Numbered from the stretch's first letter, positions 7,964-16,799 are shown. The stretch is DNA of 35,374 nt from Psychrobacter sp. (GCA_018260445.1 JAGLBE010000024.1:1-35374); one strand, 5' to 3'. The notes: a model not told the origin generated them from the letters alone. Made by a program: numbers and translations.

Positions 7964-9337
7964 CTACGATTTATCACGAATTAACTTATAATTTAAAAAC
8001 TCGGTGATACCAAGATAGCCAAGCTCTCTACCAAAACCTGAGCGTTTGACCCCACCAAATGGGGTATTGGCCTCGCTGCCAGAGGGCGCATTAATAGTCA
8101 CCATACCCACATCTAGCTGCTCGGCAATGTGTGCCGCCAGTTTGTCATCTTTGGTTTGAATGGACGCGCCTAAACCAAACGGAACATCATTGGCAATGTT
8201 AATAGCGTCCTCAATGCTAGAAGCTTTATAAAGTACAGCAACAGGGCCAAACAGCTCCTCGCGATATACTGGCATGGTGTCATTCACCCCGGTTAAGACA
8301 GCAGGTTTGAACCAAGCGCCTGGCTTATCTTTAAGCAGGCCACCCTCAACGAGCAAGGTGGCGCCATCCGCTACGGCTTGGCTGAGTTGCTGCTGCAAAT
8401 TAACAGCGGCACTGATTGAGGACATCGGCCCAATAAAGGTGTTATCATCAAGCGGATCGCCTAGCTGCAATTGACGTACCGCAGCGCCAAACCCTGCAAC
8501 AAAGGTATCATAGATGGCCTCGACAATAATCAAGCGTTTTGCCGCGTTACAAGCTTGCCCCGTATTGCCAAAACGACCAGATATCGCCCCTTTTATCGCA
8601 AGCTGCAGGTCAGCATCTGCCGCCACAATATACGCATCAGAGCCGCCCAATTCTAGCACCACTTTTTTTAGCGCTTGCCCTGCCTCTTGGGCAACCGCTT
8701 TGCCAGCTCTTTCAGACCCCGTTAATGAGACACCTTGAACTCGGCTGTCGTGAATAATCGTGGCAGCTTGTGCATTGGTGGCATACACATTGTTATACAC
8801 CCCAGCAGGCACACCGGCCTGTTGGATAATATCGACAATGGCGGCGGCAGTTTGCGGGCACTGCGGCGCATGTTTGAGGATAATGGTATTGCCTGCCATG
8901 ATATTTGGGGCGACAAACCGAGCAACCTGATAGTGAGGATAATTCCACGGCATAATGCCAAAGAGCACCCCAACCGGATGTTTTTCGACGATGGCCGAGC
9001 CTCTATCCACCTCAATGTTGGTGGGTGCGAGCAACGGCGCAGCATTATCGGCATAGTAGCGATATATCTCGGCAACCAAGCCAATCTCCCCTTTGCCTTG
9101 CGCAATCGGTTTGCCCATCTCGGTGGCCATAATATGCGCTAAAGCGTCTTGGTGCTGCTCATAGAGGTCGGCGATGCGATGCAATAGCTGAGCACGCTCA
9201 CTAAGCGGCGTCTGACGCCAGTGGTAATACGCTGTGCTCGCTTGGGCTAGCGCTGCCTCAATCTGCTGGTCAGTGGCAGTGGCATAGGTGGCAACAACCT
9301 CGCCAGTAGCAGGGTTTTGCACTTGATAATCGCTCAT
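7964..9337 (-). CDS. NAD(P)-dependent aldehyde dehydrogenase, succinate-semialdehyde (Sad/YneI) type
   Basis: This 457-residue aldehyde dehydrogenase has the Rossmann and catalytic domains intact: GIMPWNYPHYQVARFVAPNI, TGSERAGKAV, the general-base Glu in VLELGGSDAYIV and the catalytic Cys263 in GNTGQACNAAKR, then EELFGPVAVLY and TPFGGVKRSGFGREL near the end. Length and motif wording match the short Sad/YneI class of succinate-semialdehyde dehydrogenases. A strong ribosome site (AAAGGAG) precedes the ATG. It follows puuA and puuB on the same strand after 192 bases. It could therefore fill the PuuC step (gamma-glutamyl-gamma-aminobutyraldehyde oxidation), because no typical 495-residue PuuC is in the window. 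Family is certain; the true substrate is open. Confidence 0.9.
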   Translation of the reverse strand: MSDYQVQNPATGEVVATYATATDQQIEAALAQASTAYYHWRQTPLSERAQLLHRIADLYEQHQDALAHIMATEMGKPIAQGKGEIGLVAEIYRYYADNAAPLLAPTNIEVDRGSAIVEKHPVGVLFGIMPWNYPHYQVARFVAPNIMAGNTIILKHAPQCPQTAAAIVDIIQQAGVPAGVYNNVYATNAQAATIIHDSRVQGVSLTGSERAGKAVAQEAGQALKKVVLELGGSDAYIVAADADLQLAIKGAISGRFGNTGQACNAAKRLIIVEAIYDTFVAGFGAAVRQLQLGDPLDDNTFIGPMSSISAAVNLQQQLSQAVADGATLLVEGGLLKDKPGAWFKPAVLTGVNDTMPVYREELFGPVAVLYKASSIEDAINIANDVPFGLGASIQTKDDKLAAHIAEQLDVGMVTINAPSGSEANTPFGGVKRSGFGRELGYLGITEFLNYKLIRDKS

Positions 9338-9529
9338 TAAAACTCCTTTATCAACATCAACGGTTAGAGGCAGCAGGGCAAAATGTATGGTTTAACAAGA
9401 GATGAATGAATTAATAGATGACTAGATGAATAAATAAATAGTAAGGTTAGACACAACAGCAATAGTTGTGAAGATTATTTTAGTAAGTTAGTGAAAAAGT
9501 TAGTGACAAGGTTAGCGCCAACGTTAGCA

Positions 9530-10909
9530 TTATAGCCCTGTCCAGTCTTTTAACGCATACCACCAAGAGCCCATCATCGAATACGGCACGCGTAGCGCTC
9601 GGCCACCTGGAAACGGAATCCAAGGAATATTCGTAAATACCTCAAACTCATCGGTTTTGCCATTAATCGCATCGGCCAGTATTTGACCAAAAAGGTGCGA
9701 GCCGGTTACCCCGTGCCCGCTATAGCCATGCGCAAAAAGCACCCTATCATGCAATTTGCCCAGTTGCGGCACCCGTGAAAACGATAGGGCAAAATTACCA
9801 CTCCACGCATAATCAATTTTGACATCACGCAGCTGCGGAAAAATTTTGGTCATATTAGGTCTAATTTTGGCGCTAATATCGGCAGGGTCCTGACCACCAT
9901 ACACCGTGCCGCCCCCAAACAACATGCGTTTGTCGGCAGAGAGGCGATAGTAATCTAGGATGTAACGCACATCCTCAATGCAAACATCACTCGGAATGAG
10001 TTCATCGGCCAATGCCCCTAAAGGCTCAGTCGCTATGATTTGTGTTGATACTGGCATGACGCGGTCGGTAAGCTTGGGGACGACCTTGTTTAAATAGGCA
10101 TTGCCGCACAGCACAATGCGCTCGCAAGTCACGCTGCCAAACTCACTAATCACCTTAGCATGGGCATCATCATACTCGATATCCACCACCAAGGTGTGCT
10201 CATAAATAGTGCCGCCGTTTTTTTCTACGGCAGCGGCCTCGCCAAGCGCCAGATTTAACGGGTGCATATGGCCGCCAGAATGGTCAATCATACCGCCCAC
10301 ATAGGCATCAGTGTTCACATACTGGCGAATGCCATCTTTATCAAGTAGCTCACGCTCGCCCATACCATGGCGTTGCCACAATTCATGCGTTTGTTTTAAA
10401 TCCTGCATTTGGCTTTGATTAAAAGCGGCAAAAATATTTTTCTCTTTTAAGTCGCACTCAATCGCATAATCGCGGATAAAACGGCGAATAATGGCATTGC
10501 CACGGGTCACCAATTGCCCCACAAAATCAGCCGTAGGTGCGCCATAGGATTTTTTGATTTTTTGCAGGCTAGCATTAAGCCCGTTGACAATTTGACCACC
10601 ATTACGCCCCGAGGCACCCCAGCCAATTTGTGCCCCTTCTAACAATACAACGTCGTGCCCCGTTTCGGTCAAATGCAGCGCTGTGGATAGGCCGCTGTAG
10701 CCGCCGCCCACAATGCATATCTCACAGCGGATATCGGTCTCGAGCCGAGGCCGCTGCGGCTTGGGATTGCGACTGGCAGCGTAGTAGCTATCTGGATAGT
10801 CGCCATTATTGGCATAGTGCGGAATATTGCGCTTATTGTTACTATGGACAGAACGGCTATTCAGAGAATGACTATCTTGCTCGCTTGAAGGGGTGCTGGA
10901 GGTGGTCAT
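9530..10909 (-). CDS. puuB: Gamma-glutamylputrescine oxidase (FAD-dependent DAO family)
   Basis: PuuB oxidises gamma-glutamylputrescine to gamma-glutamyl-gamma-aminobutyraldehyde, ammonia and peroxide. The protein has about 459 residues with a classical FAD-binding start, CIVGGGYSGLSTALHL then VVLLEGAQIGWGASGRNGGQ, typical of the PuuB/OrdL branch. Further hallmarks are RYILDYYRLSADKRMLFGGG and the C-terminal FAHGYSGHGVTGSHLFGQI. Residues 1-45 are Ser/Asn-rich and poorly conserved in appearance. The first ATG (10918) overlaps the puuA stop by 8 bases. The ATG at 10909 is preferred because AGGA lies 8 bases upstream of it. The tight junction means puuA and puuB are one operon with likely translational coupling. 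Confidence 0.92.
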   Translation of the reverse strand: MTTSSTPSSEQDSHSLNSRSVHSNNKRNIPHYANNGDYPDSYYAASRNPKPQRPRLETDIRCEICIVGGGYSGLSTALHLTETGHDVVLLEGAQIGWGASGRNGGQIVNGLNASLQKIKKSYGAPTADFVGQLVTRGNAIIRRFIRDYAIECDLKEKNIFAAFNQSQMQDLKQTHELWQRHGMGERELLDKDGIRQYVNTDAYVGGMIDHSGGHMHPLNLALGEAAAVEKNGGTIYEHTLVVDIEYDDAHAKVISEFGSVTCERIVLCGNAYLNKVVPKLTDRVMPVSTQIIATEPLGALADELIPSDVCIEDVRYILDYYRLSADKRMLFGGGTVYGGQDPADISAKIRPNMTKIFPQLRDVKIDYAWSGNFALSFSRVPQLGKLHDRVLFAHGYSGHGVTGSHLFGQILADAINGKTDEFEVFTNIPWIPFPGGRALRVPYSMMGSWWYALKDWTGL

Positions 10910-10910
10910 C

Positions 10911-12362
10911 TTACACATCCTGTAAATAAGTTAAGTATTCAAGGTTGGTCACTTGCAAGGCAAAACGTTTCGCCTCTTGCTTTTTCACATCCAAAATTAG
11001 GTCTATCATTTGCATAGGAAACAACGCTTCGATGGTATCACTGCGTTCAAACTCGCGAATGGCCGATAGCCAGTCTAAAGGTAGGGTGGCTAAATCGGCG
11101 TCGCCATAAGTGATGCTGTTGATGGGCTTGGGCGCTTGCAATTTGTTTTCGATGCCATACAAAATACCCGCCAGTACCGCGCTACACACTAAATAAGGAT
11201 TGGCATCCGCGCCGGATACCCGGTGCTCGATACGGCGGGCGCCAAAGTCGCCACCGGGTATACGAACGGCTGCGGTGCGGTTCTCATAACCCCAAGAGAT
11301 ATTATTGGGGGCGAGGGTACCGGGCGAAAAGCGGCGATAAGAGTTGACGTGCGGCGCAAACAACAAGGTGCAATCGGACATGGTTTCAATTAAACCTGCC
11401 ACCGCATGGCGCAAGATATCGGAGCCTTCTTCGGTGCCATCATCAAAAATGTTATTGCCCTCTTTATCCAGCAAGCTGCAATGCACATGAAAGCCATTGC
11501 CAGATTGCCTACCAAAGGGTTTTGCCATAAAGGTGGCGGTCAAATTGTGTTTGGCGGCCACCGCTTTTACCAGTTGCTTAAACAATACCGCATCGTCTGC
11601 CGCCTTTAGCGGGTCGTTCACGTGCAACAGGTTGATTTCAAACTGCCCACAGCCATTTTCCGCCAAGGCAGCGTCTGCCGGAATGTCAAGCTCGTGGCAG
11701 AGGGTATACACCTCATCCAAAAAAGAGTCAAACTGCAACAAATCATTAATGCTAAGAATCGAGGTTTTATCCAGCCGTAAGCCATTTTTTGGCCGCAAGG
11801 GTGGCCTAGGCGTTTCGCCTTCGGTGTAATCCACCAAATAAAACTCAAGCTCAGTGGCCATCACCGGGGTTAAACCCAATGCGGTAAATTTTTGGCTCAC
11901 ATAATCCAGCACATGGCGGGCATCGCCATAATAGGGCGCACCATCCTCGGTATATAGCCACACTGGCAACATCGACGACGGCCTGCTGGTATTAATAAGA
12001 TTAAAAGGTTTGCGCCCTGTCGGCATGGCGATGGCATCAACATCACCATTGGACTGTGAGGATTCAATCACATCAGCGCCCCAAATATCCACACCCAGTA
12101 CCGACAAAGGCAGACGTACCCCACCGTTGATGGCTTTGTTAAGCTGCTCATACGGGATGCGTTTACCGCGCAAAATCCCATTAATATCACCTGCTGCCAC
12201 ATACACATAGTCAATATTTTGTTCAACATTTACGCTATGGTCTATGAGCTCATTATGGACAGCGTCAAGGTTTTTGTTGCCTATATTGTTAATGCTGCCA
12301 ATACTGTTAGTATTATCAATGCTATCAATACCACGAGCAAGTTTTTGCTGATTTGTTGTCAT
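10911..12362 (-). CDS. puuA: Gamma-glutamylputrescine synthetase (glutamine synthetase family)
   Basis: PuuA joins glutamate to putrescine with ATP, the entry step of the Puu pathway. The roughly 483-residue protein carries the glutamine-synthetase catalytic landmarks in order: TELEFYLVD, AENGCGQFEIN, GNGFHVHCSL, NSYRRFSPGTLAPNN with SWGYENRTAAVRIP, and RIEHRVSGADANPYLV. The wording is of the GlnA3/PuuA branch rather than housekeeping GlnA. The first 40 residues are an Asn/Ile/Asp/Ser-rich low-complexity tail. The ATG at 12362 has AGGA 9 bases upstream; a GTG one codon earlier is possible. puuB follows with a near-overlap. The gene is divergent from puuD, with a 755-base shared control region. 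No putrescine importer is in the window. Confidence 0.92.
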   Translation of the reverse strand: MTTNQQKLARGIDSIDNTNSIGSINNIGNKNLDAVHNELIDHSVNVEQNIDYVYVAAGDINGILRGKRIPYEQLNKAINGGVRLPLSVLGVDIWGADVIESSQSNGDVDAIAMPTGRKPFNLINTSRPSSMLPVWLYTEDGAPYYGDARHVLDYVSQKFTALGLTPVMATELEFYLVDYTEGETPRPPLRPKNGLRLDKTSILSINDLLQFDSFLDEVYTLCHELDIPADAALAENGCGQFEINLLHVNDPLKAADDAVLFKQLVKAVAAKHNLTATFMAKPFGRQSGNGFHVHCSLLDKEGNNIFDDGTEEGSDILRHAVAGLIETMSDCTLLFAPHVNSYRRFSPGTLAPNNISWGYENRTAAVRIPGGDFGARRIEHRVSGADANPYLVCSAVLAGILYGIENKLQAPKPINSITYGDADLATLPLDWLSAIREFERSDTIEALFPMQMIDLILDVKKQEAKRFALQVTNLEYLTYLQDV

Positions 12363-12400
12363 CACTAACTATCCTATATTATTCAACGATTAGGCCAAAA

Positions 12401-12503
12401 AACGGGTGTTAATAAACGAGTGTAGCTATAAATGTGCTGACTATAAACGGGTGTGGCTATAAACTGGTGTGGCTATAAACGAGTGTGGCTACAAATGGGC
12501 TTA
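12401..12503. repeat. Degenerate 16-bp tandem repeat upstream of puuA
   Basis: About six imperfect units of the type AACGGGTGTGGCTATA run from just upstream of the puuA start (12401 to about 12503). Three central units differ by one or two bases. The array lies in the 5' leader or promoter zone of puuA. Confidence 0.85.
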
Positions 12504-12789
12504 ACTATGACAAGGTCTATACCTGCCTGTGCTAACGAAGTAATCCAATCTAATTTAATCTCATTGCTGGTTTTATAGCGCTATAGCTCATGGCTCTATC
12601 GTTAAAGGTAAAATAAACGCTTGGTTTATAGCATACGCTATCTGTAACCGACCCGAAACGACACAAGACGCAACTCCCCGACACTGCGAGAAATAGGATG
12701 AAGCTTTGCATGATACTGTTTACATTCAAAAGATGGGAATAAATGTAAGCGCATTCGGCTAATTTTTAATATAGCCCTGTAAATTATAG

Positions 12790-12818
12790 TTGTCAATATG
12801 TGGATTTGAAATTACTAT
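12790..12818 (+). promoter_or_regulatory. Candidate sigma-70 promoter for puuD-puuR
   Basis: TTGTCA (12790-12795) and TACTAT (12813-12818) are spaced by 17 bases, upstream of puuD on the plus strand. A second possible pair, TTGAAA (12806-12811) and TATAAT (12827-12832), overlaps it with a 15-base spacer. The region is much richer in A/T than its flanks. Confidence 0.4.
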
Positions 12819-12822
12819 ATGT

Positions 12823-12837
12823 TGTATATAATTAACA
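12823..12837 (+). promoter_or_regulatory. Candidate PuuR operator
   Basis: TGTATATAATTAACA matches 11 of 15 positions of the E. coli PuuR recognition sequence as I recall it (AAAATATAATGAACA). It overlaps the candidate promoter in front of puuD-puuR. The site is AT-rich, so chance matches are possible, but its placement between divergent puu genes and near a puuR gene favours it. Confidence 0.4.
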
Positions 12838-13080
12838 TACATTGTCTTGGTGTGGCTTTTTGGGTGATATAATTTAAGGGTGAGGAAGTTAACAAAGTTT
12901 GCGAAAACATACCTGTTAGTAAAAAAATAGGCGACGTTGCAAGCTTAGTAAGCACTAAGGGTGACAGCCTCAACGTCATTAACTCAAAATCAACATCACT
13001 ATCAACATCGACATCAAAAATAAGCTCATTAACCACATCAATAATGGACTCGCTGCAAATAGTGCAAACGTAAGGGTTAA

Positions 13081-13101
13081 GCATTAAGCATTAAGCATTA
13101 A
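13081..13101. repeat. Three 7-bp tandem units next to the puuD ribosome site
   Basis: GCATTAA occurs three times head to tail and is followed at once by a partial fourth copy (GCATAAGGA) that contains the puuD ribosome binding sequence. Slippage here would change the spacing of upstream leader elements, not the ribosome site itself. Confidence 0.85.
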
Positions 13102-13117
13102 GCATAAGGATACTGCG

Positions 13118-13960
13118 ATGACAGATAGTATAAATACAGACACAAATGTAGATACAGACACAAACACAAACACGGCCTCAATCAACGTAACCCCAGTCAC
13201 TAAACCAGCCACCAAACCAGCTACCAAAGCTAAGCCTGTTATTGCGATTGTCTGTTGTCAAAAAGACGTGGATGGGCACTTAGCGCAAACGGTGTATCAC
13301 AAGTATATCGATGTCATCAATTATTATGGCGGCGCTCCGATTTTATTGCCATATAGTGTGGCGGAAAGCGATAGTTTTGCCAGTGTGATGCCCATGGTGG
13401 ATGGCATCTTATTAACCGGCAGTTATAGTAATGTTGCTCCCGTGCACTATGGCGCAGCCCATCACGAGGATAAACAAGATGTCAACCGAGATAATTTGAG
13501 CTTTGCCTTACTAAAATTTGCGACTGCCAACCAGCTGCCGCTATTGGCGATTTGCAGAGGCCTGCAAGAAATGAATGTCTACTTTGGCGGCACGCTATAC
13601 CCCGATTGGCGTAAGGTGGACACATTTTTTGAGCCGCATTTAGAGGACGGCAGTTTGCCTCTAGAGGCTCAATATCAGCCGGTTCATCAAGTCAACCTGC
13701 AACAGGGTGGCAAACTGGCTGCTTTTAATACCGCTTGGCGAGTGAACTCCTTACACAAGCAGGCCATTCATCGCCTAGGTGCGGGGCTGCTAATCGAAGC
13801 ACTCGCCCCCGATAACTTAATAGAAGCCATTAGCTTGCCGACGCATCCGTTTATGGTTGGGGTACAATGGCATCCAGAGTTTGATTATATAGAAGACGCC
13901 ATGTCTAACTTTATTTTTACGGAATTTATCCAACATGCCCAACAAAACAAAGCCTCCTAG
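13118..13960 (+). CDS. puuD: Gamma-glutamyl-GABA hydrolase (peptidase C26)
   Basis: PuuD cleaves gamma-glutamyl-GABA to glutamate and GABA. The 280-residue protein is a class I glutamine amidotransferase-like hydrolase. The nucleophile is Cys146 in LAICRGLQEMNVYFGGTLY, and the catalytic His252 and Glu254 lie in VGVQWHPEFDY. Upstream segments YINYYGGAPILLP-like and DGILLTGSYSNVAP fit the family. AAGGA lies 9 bases before the ATG. Residues 1-38 are a Thr/Asp/Asn-rich, then KPATKPATK tail that E. coli PuuD lacks. The gene overlaps puuR by 26 bases, so the two are co-translated, and it is divergent from puuA. Confidence 0.92.
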   Translation: MTDSINTDTNVDTDTNTNTASINVTPVTKPATKPATKAKPVIAIVCCQKDVDGHLAQTVYHKYIDVINYYGGAPILLPYSVAESDSFASVMPMVDGILLTGSYSNVAPVHYGAAHHEDKQDVNRDNLSFALLKFATANQLPLLAICRGLQEMNVYFGGTLYPDWRKVDTFFEPHLEDGSLPLEAQYQPVHQVNLQQGGKLAAFNTAWRVNSLHKQAIHRLGAGLLIEALAPDNLIEAISLPTHPFMVGVQWHPEFDYIEDAMSNFIFTEFIQHAQQNKAS

Positions 13961-14894
13961 CGCCATGCTGCCTGTTGATGCGCAGATGAATGAGCCGACT
14001 TTAAAACCTAGCGCAGCAAAACCTAGCGCAGCAAAACCTAGCGCAGCAAAACCTAGCGCAGCAAAACCTAGCGCAGCAGCGACTGTAAAACAAGCGATGG
14101 CAGAAGACGTTATTAAAAAGGAGAAAGTGACACAAAGAAGGGTTAGCAAAAAGGCGGCTATTAAAAAAGAGCCTATTGAAACAGCTGTTAAACAACCAGC
14201 CATTAACAAAGCGCCAGCGCAGCAAGCAGATAATCGACAGGGTAAAAAAGACGCTCTAGCAATAAAGGACACTATAAAAGATGCAGCTAGCGTCAGCATA
14301 ACAGAGCAACTTGACAAACAACCGCTGGACAAAGGGCTTGAGGGCATTGATATTGGCAGCCGAGTGAGTCATTTGCGCCTGTTAAAAGGCTATTCGCAGC
14401 GCAAACTGGCGCGGCTGGCTGGCTTCACCAATACCGCCATCAGCGCTATTGAGCGCAACAAGGTTAGCCCTGCGGTCAATACCCTAAACGCCATATTGGC
14501 GGTGCTAGATTCGGATTTACAAAGCTTTTTTAGTGAAGATTGGGAAGAGGCCACCACGCAGGTTATTGTCAAACCCAAGGACTTGGTAGAAATCAGTGAG
14601 GCCAATAGTGGGGTGTCTATTAAGCAAGTGCATAGCTATGCCACCCATAGAAACTTAGGTTTTTTGCTTGAAACCTATCAACCCAATAGCTCAACGGAGG
14701 AAAAAATTGTGCATGAAGGTGAGGAAATTGGCACCGTGATTGAGGGCGAAATAGTCATCCACACTGACAATACCGCCTATTTTTTAACAGCGGGTGACAG
14801 CTATGTTATTGATACCAGTCATCCGCACACCTTTGTCAACCCTAGCGCCAATATCACCCGTATTGTGAGTGCGCACACGCCAGCTACTTTTTAA
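13935..14894 (+). CDS. puuR: PuuR-type XRE/cupin regulator with a long repetitive N-terminal tail
   Basis: PuuR represses putrescine-use genes and is relieved by putrescine. The core is typical: an XRE helix-turn-helix at about residues 139-200 (GSRVSHLRLLKGYSQRKLAR, TNTAISAIERNKVSPAVNTL) and a cupin sensor domain at about 215-316 (EEIGTVIEGEIVIHT, GDSYVIDTSHPHTF). The odd part is residues 1-135, a basic Lys/Ala-rich tail with no predicted fold that contains five perfect KPSAA repeats (residues 24-48). PuuR of E. coli is about 185 residues, so this protein is about 130 residues longer. An ATG at 13965 would shorten the tail by ten residues but keep the repeats. The start overlaps the end of puuD. 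The core call is strong. Confidence 0.9.
   Translation: MPNKTKPPSAMLPVDAQMNEPTLKPSAAKPSAAKPSAAKPSAAKPSAAATVKQAMAEDVIKKEKVTQRRVSKKAAIKKEPIETAVKQPAINKAPAQQADNRQGKKDALAIKDTIKDAASVSITEQLDKQPLDKGLEGIDIGSRVSHLRLLKGYSQRKLARLAGFTNTAISAIERNKVSPAVNTLNAILAVLDSDLQSFFSEDWEEATTQVIVKPKDLVEISEANSGVSIKQVHSYATHRNLGFLLETYQPNSSTEEKIVHEGEEIGTVIEGEIVIHTDNTAYFLTAGDSYVIDTSHPHTFVNPSANITRIVSAHTPATF
14004..14078 (+). repeat. Five perfect 15-bp coding repeats in puuR
   Basis: The unit AAACCTAGCGCAGCA is repeated five times without mismatch and in frame, coding KPSAA five times. Perfect identity at the DNA level, including third positions, indicates recent expansion by slippage. Gain or loss of units keeps the frame. 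Confidence 0.97.
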
Positions 14895-15093
14895 GCGGCT
14901 AGGTGCACATTTAAAACCTGATTGAAGACGTTTTGTTGCTAAAAAGAGACAGATAATAACCAAACCTGGGTAAACGCAGCCTGAATATCGCGCACACTGT
15001 TATCGTGCACACTGTCTATTAACTATTAAGCACTGAATCTTTAAACCCAGTATCTTAAAATAGTATTGAAAAAAGCAATGGCGCAATTTAGTG

Positions 15094-15158
15094 GCTATGT
15101 GTTGATAGCTATGTGTTGATAGCTATGCGTCAGTACCTATGCGTCAGTACCTATGCAT
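15094..15158. repeat. 14-bp tandem repeat upstream of the gabD-like gene
   Basis: Four and a half units run head to tail: two of GCTATGTGTTGATA, then two of the related form (G/C)CTATGCGTCAGTA, then a partial unit. The array ends about 70 bases before the chosen ATG. The 332 bases between puuR and that ATG hold no other gene. Confidence 0.9.
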
Positions 15159-15226
15159 TAATGAATAACCATCGACCCCAGCAATGGCGACCCTCCCTCA
15201 AAAAGCATTTTATTAGGAAGCATGCT

Positions 15227-16723
15227 ATGACGACCTTAAAGAACCCAGCACTACTAAAAACCTATCTGGTTCACCCTAGTACCTCTAGCGCTAACAGCAA
15301 TGACCGTGATAACAATAACGACAGCAACGACAATAACGACAATGCTAAGCGTGTCGACGTCAACAATCCTTTTAATGGTGAGGTTATCGGCTGGGTGCCA
15401 AGCCACACCAAACAGGAAGTCGAGCAAGCCGTCGCCAATGCCGACAGCGTGCAGGCAAGTTGGGCGGCTCAAACGGCAGAAGCACGCAGTGATTTGCTGA
15501 TGCAGTGGGCTGATTTAATTGACGCGAATCTCGATGATTTAGCGACAATTATGACCCTCGAGCAAGGTAAGCCGCTTAAAGAGTCGCGTGGAGAAATCAG
15601 CTATGCCAACAGTTTTATTCGCTGGTTTGCCGAAGAGGGCAAGCGGATTTATGGCGATGTCATCCCAGCCCCTAAAGCCAGTCAACGCATTAGCGTCCTT
15701 AAGCAGCCTATTGGCATATGTGCGGCGATTACGCCATGGAACTTTCCTGCGGCAATGATTACTCGTAAAGTAGCACCGGCATTGGCCGCCGGTTGTACCA
15801 TTTTGGTCAAGCCGGCGATGCAAACGCCATTATCGGCTTTAGCACTACAACAACTGGCCGATGAGGCGGGTATCCCTAAAGGCGTCTTGCAAGTGGTGAC
15901 TGGCGACTCGGCAACCGTGGGCGATGTGTTTACCCAAGATGCGCGTATCAAAAAGCTCTCCTTTACCGGCTCGACAGCCGTGGGGCGTACCTTGATGGCG
16001 CAATGTGCCACGACGCTCAAAAAGCTATCGTTAGAGCTTGGCGGCAATGCACCCTTTATCGTGTTTGCCGATGCCGATTTGGACAAAGCAGCGGAGGGCT
16101 TAATTGCGGCAAAATATCGCAATGCGGGGCAAACTTGCGTGTGTGCCAACCGTATTTATGTTGAAGAGCGTATCAAAGATGAGTTTTTGGCCATTTATTT
16201 ACCAAAAGTGGCGGCATTAAAAGTGGGCAACGGCTTGTCCGATGCGGTAGATATAGGACCCTTGATAAACAATCAAGCGGTAGAAAAAGTCACCAGTTTA
16301 CTTAAAGATGCCCTTGATAAAGGCGCTAACCTGTTGACGGGGGGTGATATCAATCCGCTGTCAGAACGCATTGTTAACCCTACCGTCATTAGCAATGTCA
16401 CGGCTGATATGGACATTGCCCACGAAGAAATATTTGGCCCCATCACTGCCATAGCGACTTTTCAGAGTGAAAGCGAGGTGATTGCCAAGGCCAATGATAC
16501 CCTTTATGGTTTGGCGGCCTACTTTTATACCAAGGACTTAGCCCGCTCATGGCGAGTCAGCGAAGCATTAGAATATGGCATGGTGGGGCAAAACACTGGG
16601 CTGATTTCAACCGCGGTTGCACCATTTGGCGGCGTCAAACAATCTGGTTTTGGCCGAGAAGGCTCTAAATACGGTATCGAAGAGTATCTAATTGTTAAAT
16701 ACTGGTGTCAAGACATTGGATAA
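15227..16723 (+). CDS. gabD: Succinate-semialdehyde dehydrogenase, GabD type
   Basis: GabD oxidises succinate semialdehyde to succinate, the last step from GABA. The 498-residue protein has ICAAITPWNFPAAMITRKVA, TGSTAVGRTLM, the general base in LSLELGGNAPFIVF, catalytic Cys304 in AGQTCVCANRI, EEIFGPITAIATF and APFGGVKQSGFGREGSKYG. These match the NADP-type GabD class, including the second Cys two residues after the first. The frame is open further upstream to 15113, but that would run through a tandem repeat. The ATG at 15227 has AGGAAG 6 bases upstream and was chosen. Residues about 18-43 are an Asn/Asp/Ser-rich insert not usual in the family. gabT follows after 126 bases. Confidence 0.9.
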   Translation: MTTLKNPALLKTYLVHPSTSSANSNDRDNNNDSNDNNDNAKRVDVNNPFNGEVIGWVPSHTKQEVEQAVANADSVQASWAAQTAEARSDLLMQWADLIDANLDDLATIMTLEQGKPLKESRGEISYANSFIRWFAEEGKRIYGDVIPAPKASQRISVLKQPIGICAAITPWNFPAAMITRKVAPALAAGCTILVKPAMQTPLSALALQQLADEAGIPKGVLQVVTGDSATVGDVFTQDARIKKLSFTGSTAVGRTLMAQCATTLKKLSLELGGNAPFIVFADADLDKAAEGLIAAKYRNAGQTCVCANRIYVEERIKDEFLAIYLPKVAALKVGNGLSDAVDIGPLINNQAVEKVTSLLKDALDKGANLLTGGDINPLSERIVNPTVISNVTADMDIAHEEIFGPITAIATFQSESEVIAKANDTLYGLAAYFYTKDLARSWRVSEALEYGMVGQNTGLISTAVAPFGGVKQSGFGREGSKYGIEEYLIVKYWCQDIG

Positions 16724-16799
16724 GCGTGGGTGTAATGTCCTATAATCGGTTAACAAGCCTCATTTGATAAGCATCTTTAAGTCGCCATAACTTAGCAAC

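Noticed and set aside
12815-13084. 89-codon minus-strand frame in the puuA-puuD gap
   Set aside because: It covers the candidate promoter and repeats (ATCAAC hexamers) and contains a DVDVDSDVD artefact; no ribosome site or homology is evident.
14001-14225. 74-codon minus-strand frame rich in CARFC repeats
   Set aside because: It is the antisense of the KPSAA coding repeats of puuR.
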